Shown: one piece after another, positions 17,767-25,800 of the stretch
Numbering within the stretch: the first letter of the stretch is position 1
Layout of the letters: each line of letters begins with the position of its first letter
Source: Calothrix sp. NIES-2100
GTDB lineage: Bacteria; Cyanobacteriota; Cyanobacteriia; Cyanobacteriales; Nostocaceae
Assembly: GCF_002368195.1 (NCBI RefSeq)
Contig: NZ_AP018178.1
Coordinates: 2,810,791-2,874,790 of the forward strand
DNA: 64,000 bases
Direction: 5' to 3'
Translations under genes and position numbers: made by a program
The notes under the pieces: generated by a model
Databases searched by the model: none
Told to the model about the DNA's origin: nothing
Seen by the model: only the letters and a program-made list of their open reading frames with translations

Positions 17767-18408
17767 TTACGGATATAAAGGTGATTTATCGAGACCACCA
17801 ACGTGATTGAGAGGCCAGAAACGCAGCACAGCACGACCGATGATATTTTGCTGAGGAACAACACCCCAGCAGCGGCTGTCATAGCTACTGTTACGGTTAT
17901 CGCCTAGCACTAAATATGAGTTGGGGGGTATAGTCTGGGATTTTGCCAAGAAGGGTACTTGCTGTGTTGATGAACAAACATCAATGACTGTACGTTGTTG
18001 GGCGCTGAGGTACTTATCTTCCTGGAGGGGTTGGTTGTTAATATAGACTTTGCCATTTCTGAGTTCTACTTTTTCCCCAGGTAAGCCAATTATACGTTTA
18101 ATAAAAGCATCATTGTATTGTTCTCTTTTTAGCTCGTCTGTAGGCGAAAAGACGACAATGTCCCCCCGCTGAGGTTGAGAAAACTTATACTTCAATTTAT
18201 CCACAATGATCTTGTCTGCCTCCCACTGGTTTGGAGTACCATGCAGGGTAGGTTCCATCGATCCCGAAGGAATCCAGCGAGCTTCGGCAACAAAAGTACG
18301 AATTCCTAGGGCTAGAACTATGCTTAATATAACTGTTCTACCTAGCTCTGCAATCCAGGAATTATCAGGTTGTTGACTAGAATTTTTATCAGACACTTGA
18401 TTTTGCAT
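17767..18408 (-). CDS. lepB: Signal peptidase I
   Basis: A 213-aa membrane serine protease that removes signal peptides from exported proteins. One N-terminal helix (about 25-42, TVILSIVLALGIRTFV), then box B with nucleophile Ser50 (IPSGSMEPTL), the general base Lys104 (FIKRIIGLPGE), and the box E motif GDNRNSSYDSRCWG. The single membrane anchor is the Gram-positive/cyanobacterial type. It is divergent from pyrC across a 242-bp gap that should hold both promoters. Confidence 0.95.
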   Translation of the reverse strand: MQNQVSDKNSSQQPDNSWIAELGRTVILSIVLALGIRTFVAEARWIPSGSMEPTLHGTPNQWEADKIIVDKLKYKFSQPQRGDIVVFSPTDELKREQYNDAFIKRIIGLPGEKVELRNGKVYINNQPLQEDKYLSAQQRTVIDVCSSTQQVPFLAKSQTIPPNSYLVLGDNRNSSYDSRCWGVVPQQNIIGRAVLRFWPLNHVGGLDKSPLYP

Positions 18409-18650
18409 GAAATTACTGAAGTAAAGAAAAGATGCTGGTAATTAACTCGCCAAGGGAACTATATTTATAAATTTTAACGGCAAAACTTTGCTTTGATAGT
18501 TACGTCGCCATTTTTACAGAAATCTACAGATATAACAATAAACTTTTTCTCACTTGCGGCAAAAATTGACTACTAAGAGTGCAACCAAGTTTAACCTAAA
18601 AAGATAGTTGTCTGTGAAGTATAGTCCTCTATCTGAATATTGTTAACTCC

Positions 18651-19970
18651 ATGTCATCACCAAAAAGTTTACTAATTCGCCGTGCCCGGATAATTCTACC
18701 TAATGGAGAATTCATGGTTGGGGATGTGCTGACGCGCGATCGCCAAATAGTCGAAGTTGCACCAGAAATCTCCACACTAAGCCCAACTAGAGAAATTGAC
18801 GCAACAGGGTTAACTTTGTTGCCAGGAGTCATCGATCCACAGGTGCATTTCCGCGAACCCGGACTGGAACACAAGGAAGATTTGTTTACCGCCAGTTGTG
18901 CTTGCGCCAAAGGGGGAGTAACTTCCTTTTTGGAAATGCCGAATACTCGTCCGCTCACAACTAATCAACAAACTCTAGACGATAAGCTACAACGTGCCTC
19001 CACTAAGTGCCTAGTTAATTATGGCTTTTTTATTGGGGCAACAGCAGAAAATCTGCCAGATTTACTGACCGCCAACCCGACACCAGGAATTAAAATTTTT
19101 ATGGGGTCGATGCATGGTCAGTTACTAGTTGACACCGAAGCAGCTTTAGAGGCTATATTTGCTCAGGGCGATCGCTTGATTGCCGTTCACGCTGAAGACC
19201 AAGCGAGAATTAACCAACGTCGCCAAGAATTTGCAGGAATTCACGATCCGGCGATTCATTCCCAAATTCAAGATAATCAAGCGGCACTATTGGCAACTAA
19301 GTTAGCATTAAAACTTTCTCAAAAATACCAGCGTCGCCTACATATTTTACATATGTCAACCGCCGAAGAAGCGGATTTACTGCGGCAAGATAAACCCAGT
19401 TGGGTAACCGCAGAGGTGACACCACAGCATTTAGTATTGAATAGCAGTGCTTATGAAAAGATTGGCACTCTGGCGCAGATGAATCCACCATTGCGATCGC
19501 CCCATGATAATCAAGTCCTTTGGCAAGCGTTACGAGATGGTGTCATTGATTTTATCGCCACCGATCACGCCCCCCACACCTTAGCAGAAAAAGCTCAAGA
19601 ATATCCCAATAGTCCCTCTGGGATGCCTGGGGTGGAAACTTCCCTTGCTTTAATGTTAACCGCAGCTATGGAAGGAAAGTGTACCATTGCCCAAGTTGTG
19701 AATTGGATGTCAAAGGCTGTAGCTGTTGCTTATGGTATTCCCAACAAGGGTGCGATCGCTCCTGGTTATGATGCTGATTTGGTGCTTGTAGATTTAGATA
19801 CTTACCGCCCAGTCCGGCGTGAAGAACTGTTAACTAAATCTGGTTGGAGTCCTTTTGAAGGTTGGAACTTGACGGGTTGGGCTGTCACCACCATTGTTGG
19901 TGGTGAAATTGTCTATGACAAAGGTAAGTTAAATACAGAAGTCCGTGGTCAAGTTTTAACTTTCTTGTAG
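18651..19970 (+). CDS. pyrC: Dihydroorotase
   Basis: A 439-aa amidohydrolase that cyclises carbamoyl-aspartate to dihydroorotate in pyrimidine synthesis. Family motifs are present: PGVIDPQVHFREPG at 59-72, FLEMPNTRP, IAVHAEDQ, LHILHMSTAEE, and the metal-site FIATDHAPHT. The first histidine of the usual D-x-H-x-H metal motif is a glutamine (DPQVHF), a substitution known in a subclass of bacterial enzymes, so it does not by itself argue for loss of activity. Length is normal. No other pyr gene is nearby. Confidence 0.9.
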   Translation: MSSPKSLLIRRARIILPNGEFMVGDVLTRDRQIVEVAPEISTLSPTREIDATGLTLLPGVIDPQVHFREPGLEHKEDLFTASCACAKGGVTSFLEMPNTRPLTTNQQTLDDKLQRASTKCLVNYGFFIGATAENLPDLLTANPTPGIKIFMGSMHGQLLVDTEAALEAIFAQGDRLIAVHAEDQARINQRRQEFAGIHDPAIHSQIQDNQAALLATKLALKLSQKYQRRLHILHMSTAEEADLLRQDKPSWVTAEVTPQHLVLNSSAYEKIGTLAQMNPPLRSPHDNQVLWQALRDGVIDFIATDHAPHTLAEKAQEYPNSPSGMPGVETSLALMLTAAMEGKCTIAQVVNWMSKAVAVAYGIPNKGAIAPGYDADLVLVDLDTYRPVRREELLTKSGWSPFEGWNLTGWAVTTIVGGEIVYDKGKLNTEVRGQVLTFL

Positions 19971-20063
19971 CCAATCTTTATTTCCAAGTTACGTACTGTA
20001 AAACTATAAATCATTACACTTCAAGGTGATGGTATAACGGACAAAGCCATTGCTAGAGATTGT

Positions 20064-20180
20064 ATGGTCAATGGTCAATGGTCAATGGTCAATAGTCATT
20101 GGTCATTGGTCATTGGTCATTGGTCATTGGTCATTGGTCATTGGTTATCCGACAACTGACAAATGACAACTGACAAATGA
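20064..20180. repeat. Long heptamer STRR array (GGTCAAT / GGTCATT / TGACAAA)
   Basis: A run of more than ten heptamers, first TGGTCAA, then TTGGTCA, then AACTGAC/AAATGAC, between pyrC and the patatin gene. It ends about 20 bp before the patatin ATG. Confidence 0.9.
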
Positions 20181-20199
20181 CAAAATCAGGATAAGAAAT

Positions 20200-21381
20200 A
20201 TGACATTCAAAATTTTAAGTTTAGATGGTGGTGGTATGCGTGGAGTCATCTCAGCGCGGATACTCCAAGAAGTTGAGAAACAGGTGAGAAAGCAGAAAGG
20301 TCAGAATTTAAATGAGTACTTTGACCTGATTGCTGGTACTTCTACTGGGTCAATTCTCGCTGCCGGAATTGCTATAGGTAAAACAAGTGCAGAACTGGTC
20401 GATCTATATATCAACGAAGGTAGGCGGATATTTCCAATCAAACAAAAAAATCGCTACCAGAGGTTTCCTTCATTTTTACAGCCTATTCTCGAAGCATTTT
20501 CCCCAAGCAAATATTCTCATGAAGGACTGATTAAAGTCTTAATAGATAAGTTGGGATATAAGAGAATCAAAGATATAGATAGTCCGATAATTTTGATTCT
20601 TGCTTACGATACGCTCTATCGCAACACAACATTTTTTACAAATTGTCATCCAGATCTAGGATACCGTTGGTATGATGAATGTTACCTATGGGAAATATGT
20701 GCTGCTTCAGCATCAGCGCCTTCGTTTTTTCCCCCCTATAAATTAGAGCCTGTCGATAAAGAGAAATTTGGTAATTGGGTGTTTCCTCATATCGATGGTG
20801 GAGTCTCGGCTAATAATCCTGCTTTAGCGGCACTGAGTTTGGTGATGAGGATAAGTCAATCTTCAGATCGGTTTGTTTCTCCCGAAATCAAGCGCAAATA
20901 TCAACTAGAAAACCTCCAGATGAAAGATATCGCCATACTTTCTATTGGCACAGGACAAACTGGTGAACCATATCAATTTGAGCAACTAGACAAATGGAAG
21001 CCTTTAGACTGGGCGCAACATATTACTGATATTTTTATGGAGCCGACATCGGAAATTGATAGCACTATTTGCCGACAAATTATGGGTGGATATGAATCTC
21101 AACGTTATTTACGCCTTCAGTTTGATTTAAATGAGAGATTTAAAGCGAAATCAGGAGAAACATATAAGGATTCTCGCATCGTCTTAAAACCGCAAGAGCG
21201 AAAAAACAAGTATACAGGTAAAAAAGTCAGTGAAGAAATAGATGACGCTCGCCAAGAGGTTATTCAACAATTGATAGATGCTACATCTGCATATATTAAT
21301 GAAGGACATACTTACTATACGAGAGATGATGTAGGCCCGAATGTAAAAGATGCGATCGCATCTTTTATTGCTATTAACTAG
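20200..21381 (+). CDS. Patatin-like phospholipase
   Basis: A 393-aa lipid acyl hydrolase. The oxyanion hole is DGGGMRG (9-15), the nucleophile Ser48 is in GTSTGS, and the dyad aspartate is in HIDGGVSANNP (about 200). The rest follows the CapV/FabD-like patatin layout with a C-terminal helical tail. Such enzymes release fatty acids from membrane lipids; some act as defence effectors beside nucleotide cyclases (CBASS CapV), but no cyclase is adjacent here. A GGATAAG ribosome site precedes the ATG, which directly follows a heptamer repeat array. A housekeeping lipase is equally possible. Confidence 0.9.
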   Translation: MTFKILSLDGGGMRGVISARILQEVEKQVRKQKGQNLNEYFDLIAGTSTGSILAAGIAIGKTSAELVDLYINEGRRIFPIKQKNRYQRFPSFLQPILEAFSPSKYSHEGLIKVLIDKLGYKRIKDIDSPIILILAYDTLYRNTTFFTNCHPDLGYRWYDECYLWEICAASASAPSFFPPYKLEPVDKEKFGNWVFPHIDGGVSANNPALAALSLVMRISQSSDRFVSPEIKRKYQLENLQMKDIAILSIGTGQTGEPYQFEQLDKWKPLDWAQHITDIFMEPTSEIDSTICRQIMGGYESQRYLRLQFDLNERFKAKSGETYKDSRIVLKPQERKNKYTGKKVSEEIDDARQEVIQQLIDATSAYINEGHTYYTRDDVGPNVKDAIASFIAIN

Positions 21382-22652
21382 TGTATCCACCTAAAAATAC
21401 ATTTACAAAGATAAACAACAAAACTCCCTGGAACTAAATATCGTATAAATACCATAAGTTTACGTATAAATACAAACTCACAATAATTTTTATTGGCAGT
21501 AGGCGGGAAACTCCGAACCGTGGGTGGTCGAGGTTGCTCAAGAGCCGGCTTGAGATAACTGGCAGGTATTGGTAAACCTTCCCCATGCCCAAAAACTCGA
21601 TCTCCTTAACCCGGATTTCTCACCACACCTCTCAAAGCCTGCGCTTGTGCGCTTATGCAGGGGAGAGTTCTTGTACAAGTTCTTTCCCCTCTACCCCCCG
21701 TACTGCGTTAGGGTTCCTCCCAATAGACCTCCGCCCCATCAAACGCTTAAAGCTTGTGAGAAATGCGGGTTAAGGGTGGAGTTCTTCATGAAATCGGTAT
21801 GAGGAGTATAAAAATATCTTTTTTGGGTAGAATAATTAATTAATTTATTCAGGCTATTAACTGATTAATCTGATATTTATCTGTATAAACATTGAATCAT
21901 TGGGTAAAAATTTAGTCTAAATATAGGTTGTAGTGCTGATAAAAACTGGGAGATTTCCTAATTTTTAGATTTGCGCTTTGCTTATTTCAGTATTTTCTTT
22001 TCCTTTTCAGTGAATTTGAGAAAATAATTTAGATAAATAAATTTGAATCTGGTATGTGAAAACTCTGTTCTCAAAGAGCGATAAGTGTATATATGCTTAA
22101 TTAACACAGGTTAAAAATCTGTGGTTAAAAAAAATAGTTGCTTGCTCAGGCAAATACAGCTTGATAGTACTGCTTGACAAATGATTACAGGAATTACCCA
22201 ACAATTGTTTGCCCAAAATCAAGCATGTAAATTATCAAGGTAATCTCAGGATGAAAAAGCATAGTGCCAGGAAATTAAAAATTTTTCCGAAATATTTGCA
22301 TGAGGAATTGTTTCTTGAGTACAAGCATTGATTACATCTAGTAATTACTAATATCAATTGGAGAAAAGAATATGACAGATATGTAGGTTCGTGAAACAGC
22401 GTCTAACCGTAATCTGTAGCGCTCATTTTTCCAATTGGTATGAGGATACCAATCCGAATGTGAAGGATTTTAGTCAAGACTAACACTTAGTCTGCTGTTG
22501 TTTACTTATTCCATGATTTTGAGGAGAAATTAAAACAATTATGTTAATTAATGAGTCTGATGAGCGTGGTAGTGGCAGATAGTAAAAGCATAGTGTCTCT
22601 TTAACTAGTTGCCAAAGTGTCAGGGTAATCAACCACTTAAAAAACCCTGTTG
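21382..22652. other. 1.27-kb gene-poor stretch with an imperfect inverted repeat
   Basis: No convincing gene. The part 21490-21800 is unusually GC-rich and structured; the rest is AT-rich. A 13-codon ORF with an upstream GAGGAG (ATG at about 22541) is too short to support. The region looks like decayed mobile DNA. Confidence 0.5.
21604..21775. repeat. 20-bp inverted repeat flanking a GC-rich 130-bp core
   Basis: The arms CCTTAACCCGGATTTCTCAC (21604-) and its complement with one mismatch (21756-21775) enclose a core with nested hairpins such as CCTGC...GCAGG. The layout suggests a small non-autonomous element or a structured RNA. The two short ORFs through it look incidental. Confidence 0.55.
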
Positions 22653-23147
22653 TCAAAATTCAGCATCCTGGAAATTAGGAGCAATGGAGGCGATGACTGC
22701 ACTAAGAGGATAATTACATGAAGTAATTTGAGCTTGGCGATCGCCTTCATTCCCATAAGACAAATCGACAATCAGATAACTATCTGGTTTGTAGGGCATT
22801 TTTTCGGCCCATTCGATGGCGACAATTCCCGGTGTAACTTCAAAGCCTTCCCAATAAGTTTCTAAGTTTAAAGCTGCAACTTCTTGTGGTTCTAAGCGGT
22901 ATAAATCCAAGTGGTAAAGGGGAAGCCGTCCTTGAGTGTATTCATTAATAATTGTAAAAGTAGGACTCACAATTGGTTCGGCAATCCCCAAACCTTTGCC
23001 AATACCTTGTACTAAAGTAGTTTTACCAGCACCTAAATCACCAGAGAGCAAAATTACACTACCAGCATCGAGAGATTGCCCAAAAGTGATACCCAAATTT
23101 AGGGTGGCTTCTGCATCTGCAAGCACAATTTTCAATTCATCTGCCAT
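22653..23147 (-). CDS. tsaE: tRNA threonylcarbamoyladenosine biosynthesis ATPase TsaE
   Basis: A protein of about 164 aa with a P-loop GDLGAGKTTLVQGIGKGL, the SPTFTIINEY motif and the HLDLYRL signature of TsaE, the ATPase of the complex that adds t6A to ANN-decoding tRNAs. The frame opens at 23159, but MADELKIVL at 23147 is the more family-like start. Either start overlaps the 3' end of yvcK upstream, so the two genes are co-transcribed and probably coupled. Length is normal. Confidence 0.92.
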   Translation of the reverse strand: MADELKIVLADAEATLNLGITFGQSLDAGSVILLSGDLGAGKTTLVQGIGKGLGIAEPIVSPTFTIINEYTQGRLPLYHLDLYRLEPQEVAALNLETYWEGFEVTPGIVAIEWAEKMPYKPDSYLIVDLSYGNEGDRQAQITSCNYPLSAVIASIAPNFQDAEF

Positions 23148-24531
23148 GATGAACCCCACTGTACCACCGGAATAACACTTTTGCTAATTTTTCAGGATTG
23201 TGACGAACGAAACCTGTTTCATCTTCAAACAAAACATTAGCTGGAACAATTCTCCGCCCTAAAAGAGTTACAGCTTCTCTGTCTAGGAAGACGGGGTGAG
23301 AATTTTGTTGAGCGTAGCGGATCAGTGACTTAGCAGAGGGTGATTTTTTATGTACCAGTACAGCATCAAATAGCCGCCTATTCCCAACAGCTGCATCAAT
23401 GGCTCTAATATGGTCGGCAACAGTATAGCCTTCAGTTTCTCCAGGTTGAGTCATAATATTGCAGACATAAATACGGGGGGCTTTTGTTTGAGCGATCGCA
23501 TCAGCAATTTCTGGTACTAATAAATTAGGAATCAAGCTAGTATAAAGGCTACCTGGACCAATAATAATATAATCAGCTTCTTTAATAGCTTTGAGTGCTG
23601 CTGGTAAGGCTGGCGGGTTAGCAGGAATGCAGCCAATTTTCACAATTCTACCGCCCGCCTTGGGAATGCTAGATTCCCCGTCAATTCGGCGACCATCGGC
23701 TAATTCTGCCCAAAGACGAACATCACTGAGGGTAGCTGGTAAAACTTGTCCTCTGACTGCTAAGACTTTGGAACTAGCCGCAACAGCTCGTTCCAAATCC
23801 CCAGTAATATCACTCATTGCCGTTAAAAATAAATTACCAAAACTATGACCGCTTAAGCCATCCCCAGCCCGAAAGCGGTATTGAAACAATTCTGTGAGTA
23901 ACTTTTCTTCATCTGCTAGTGCAGCCAAACAATTGCGAATATCCCCTGGTGGTAGCACACCAAATTCTTGGCGCAAACGCCCAGAAGAGCCACCATCATC
24001 AGCTACGGTAACAATAGCACTAATATTGGCGCTGTAGGTTTTCAGTCCCCGCAGCAACGTAGAAAGACCTGTACCACCGCCAATCACCACTATTTTTGGC
24101 CCTCGGTACAATCGGTGATGGGCCAAAAGAACATCAATCAGTTCCTCTTCGCCTTCTGGCCTGAGTACCTTAGTAATTGAGCCTACAGTACGAGTTTGTC
24201 CCCAAAGTAGCAACATTAAGCCAAACAGCAGTACTAAAGGGCCGCTGATATAGTTGGGTAAGATGTCAGTGATGAATCCCAACAACTTCCTCAGGAATTT
24301 TATTGCCCAAAAAATTGGAGTCAGCTTAATCCAAATAGCCAACCCCAGACTCGCCAGCAGTACACCGCCAACACTGATTAACAACCAACGTTTGATGGAT
24401 AGCCCAGGAGATAACCACTTGAACCACTGGTTCACCCGATGGGGAGTGCGCCGGCGCGACTGCTGTTGCAGAGTGTGGAGGGCTTGTCTGAGAAAAGCAA
24501 TTGACATACCTGATTCGGTGCAGTGGGACAA
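23137..24531 (-). CDS. yvcK: YvcK/CofD-family protein (UDP-GlcNAc-binding gluconeogenesis factor)
   Basis: A 464-aa protein. The C-terminal 320 residues carry the YvcK signature: VVIGGGTGLSTLLRGLK (about 146-162), VTVADDGGSSGRLR, LPPGDIRNCLAAL, and GPGSLYTSLIPNLL. Two membrane helices precede it (about 49-70 and 97-112), a form seen in cyanobacteria. In Firmicutes the protein binds UDP-sugars and affects cell-wall precursor flow and carbon metabolism; the cyanobacterial role is less clear. An alternative start is the ATG at 24507 (MSIAFLRQAL). It overlaps tsaE at its 3' end. Confidence 0.88.
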   Translation of the reverse strand: MSHCTESGMSIAFLRQALHTLQQQSRRRTPHRVNQWFKWLSPGLSIKRWLLISVGGVLLASLGLAIWIKLTPIFWAIKFLRKLLGFITDILPNYISGPLVLLFGLMLLLWGQTRTVGSITKVLRPEGEEELIDVLLAHHRLYRGPKIVVIGGGTGLSTLLRGLKTYSANISAIVTVADDGGSSGRLRQEFGVLPPGDIRNCLAALADEEKLLTELFQYRFRAGDGLSGHSFGNLFLTAMSDITGDLERAVAASSKVLAVRGQVLPATLSDVRLWAELADGRRIDGESSIPKAGGRIVKIGCIPANPPALPAALKAIKEADYIIIGPGSLYTSLIPNLLVPEIADAIAQTKAPRIYVCNIMTQPGETEGYTVADHIRAIDAAVGNRRLFDAVLVHKKSPSAKSLIRYAQQNSHPVFLDREAVTLLGRRIVPANVLFEDETGFVRHNPEKLAKVLFRWYSGVHHGR

Positions 24532-24830
24532 ACAATGATTAACAGAAAATGTACACTACCTGGTTGAAACACCAAGCATAGACTTATGACAATTTTTCGT
24601 TCCAGTAGACTTTGAGTAAGCGATCAACTGAAGTATGAAGTATGAAGTAGGGGCGGGTTCACAGATATTCTCAATTATTCACGATATTTTGGATAAACTC
24701 GCCCGTACGAAATTACACTACCCATAAAGCTATTTTTTCGCCCACGGCGAGATGTACTGAGTTACTTTTTTATCCTTCATTCTTTATACTTCTTTAGTCA
24801 AAAAACACCTCTGTGGTCAAAGTGAATTGA

Positions 24831-25322
24831 ATGGAAAAACGCATTTTAGGATTAGATCCAGGGCTGGCGATTTTAGGATTTGGGGTAATTACCTGCAAAC
24901 AAAATCAAGCCAAGATCCAAGACACAACCGTCGAGATGCTAGATTTTGGCGTGATTAGCACGCCTGCGAATACGGAAATGGGACAACGATTGTGTACCTT
25001 ATTTGACGATTTGCACACCCTGATCGAGGAGTTGCAACCTGATTTGGTTGCGATTGAGAAGTTATTCTTCTATCGTATGTCAAGCACTATTCTAGTTGCA
25101 CAAGCGCGGGGTGTACTCATGTTAGTCTTAGCACAGCGTCATCTCCCCTATGTGGAGTTTACCCCTGCCCAAATCAAACAAGCGTTAACGGGATATGGTA
25201 ATGCCGAAAAATACGAAGTGCAAGAGGCTGTGGCACGGGAGTTAAATTTAGAGGAGATTCCTAAGCCAGATGATGCGTCCGATGCTTTGGCTGTGGCTTT
25301 AACCGCGTGGTTTCAGGTTTAA
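24831..25322 (+). CDS. ruvC: Holliday junction resolvase RuvC
   Basis: A 163-aa endonuclease that cuts Holliday junctions in recombination. Active-site acidic residues are visible: D9 in GLDPG, E in AIEKLFF, and the C-terminal DDASDALAVA pair. Length is normal and the protein looks complete, ending LTAWFQV. Its TAA stop is the point where the left end of the Tn7-like transposon begins: the last two bases of the stop are already part of the sequence shared by both transposon ends. The gene's 3' end is therefore the likely attachment site. Confidence 0.95.
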   Translation: MEKRILGLDPGLAILGFGVITCKQNQAKIQDTTVEMLDFGVISTPANTEMGQRLCTLFDDLHTLIEELQPDLVAIEKLFFYRMSSTILVAQARGVLMLVLAQRHLPYVEFTPAQIKQALTGYGNAEKYEVQEAVARELNLEEIPKPDDASDALAVALTAWFQV

Positions 25323-25390
25323 TTGATCACAAACAATAAAGTTCTTAAGTAGACAATAAAGTCCTTAAGTAAACAATAAAGTTCTTTACT
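25321..25390. repeat. Left (ruvC-proximal) transposon end with three 20-bp TnsB-type sites
   Basis: After AATTGATCAC (25321-25330) come three directly abutting 20-bp units at 25331, 25351 and 25371, each of the form A(A/G)ACAATAAAGT(T/C)CTT(A/T)A(G/C)T. The dense, abutting layout is like the Tn7 right end. The first two A's belong to the ruvC stop codon. Confidence 0.9.
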
Positions 25391-25800
25391 AACTGGCACA
25401 CTACCTCTCGCCTCAATTTTTAGAGGTTATTAAGGTTGAGGCATTGAGAGAACTTATTGATTGAAAATGAGTTGTGCTTCTGAATTTTTGAATCGGTGCA
25501 AATCAGGCTTCGAGGTCAAAACTAGCATTGTTTTGTTTATTAAAATCAATTGACAGATTTGTTGAGGTAGTATTTGATTTACTACTGAAGATAATATGGG
25601 TAATTTTTGTCATAATTACAATGTAAAGGTTAAAATACGGCATGTCTACCCAACTAAGCTGAAACTTTAGTATCTAACCTCTATACGGCTGATTACTATT
25701 TGCGGTAATTGGTGGATCAACTATAGTAACAGGGCAAATATACTGCTGTTGCTAGCTCTGTTAGGTGTTTGTTTGTGCTTATTCAGTAGGATTAAATGTG
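25391..25800. other. Sub-terminal region between transposon end and hsdR
   Basis: 410 bp, AT-rich, no gene. It presumably carries the promoter of the restriction operon; an AGGA ribosome site at 25788 serves the ATG at 25801. Confidence 0.5.

Noticed and set aside
18651..19970. Dihydroorotase inactive because the first metal His is Gln
   Set aside because: All other motifs are intact, and a subclass of bacterial dihydroorotases is known with Gln at this place.
20200..21381. Patatin gene as a CBASS effector
   Set aside because: No CD-NTase, Cap2/Cap3 or other CBASS gene is next to it; the neighbours are pyrC and a gene desert.
21569..21802. Two overlapping short ORFs (62 and 77 aa)
   Set aside because: They cross the inverted repeat and its nested hairpins; the proline-rich composition reflects the GC-rich structure, and there is no plausible start signal.
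22541..22582. 13-codon ORF with upstream GAGGAG
   Set aside because: Too short to support and no conserved feature or downstream gene to control.
24326..24538. ORFs on both strands at the yvcK 5' end
   Set aside because: They are shadows of the yvcK frame with no independent ribosome site.
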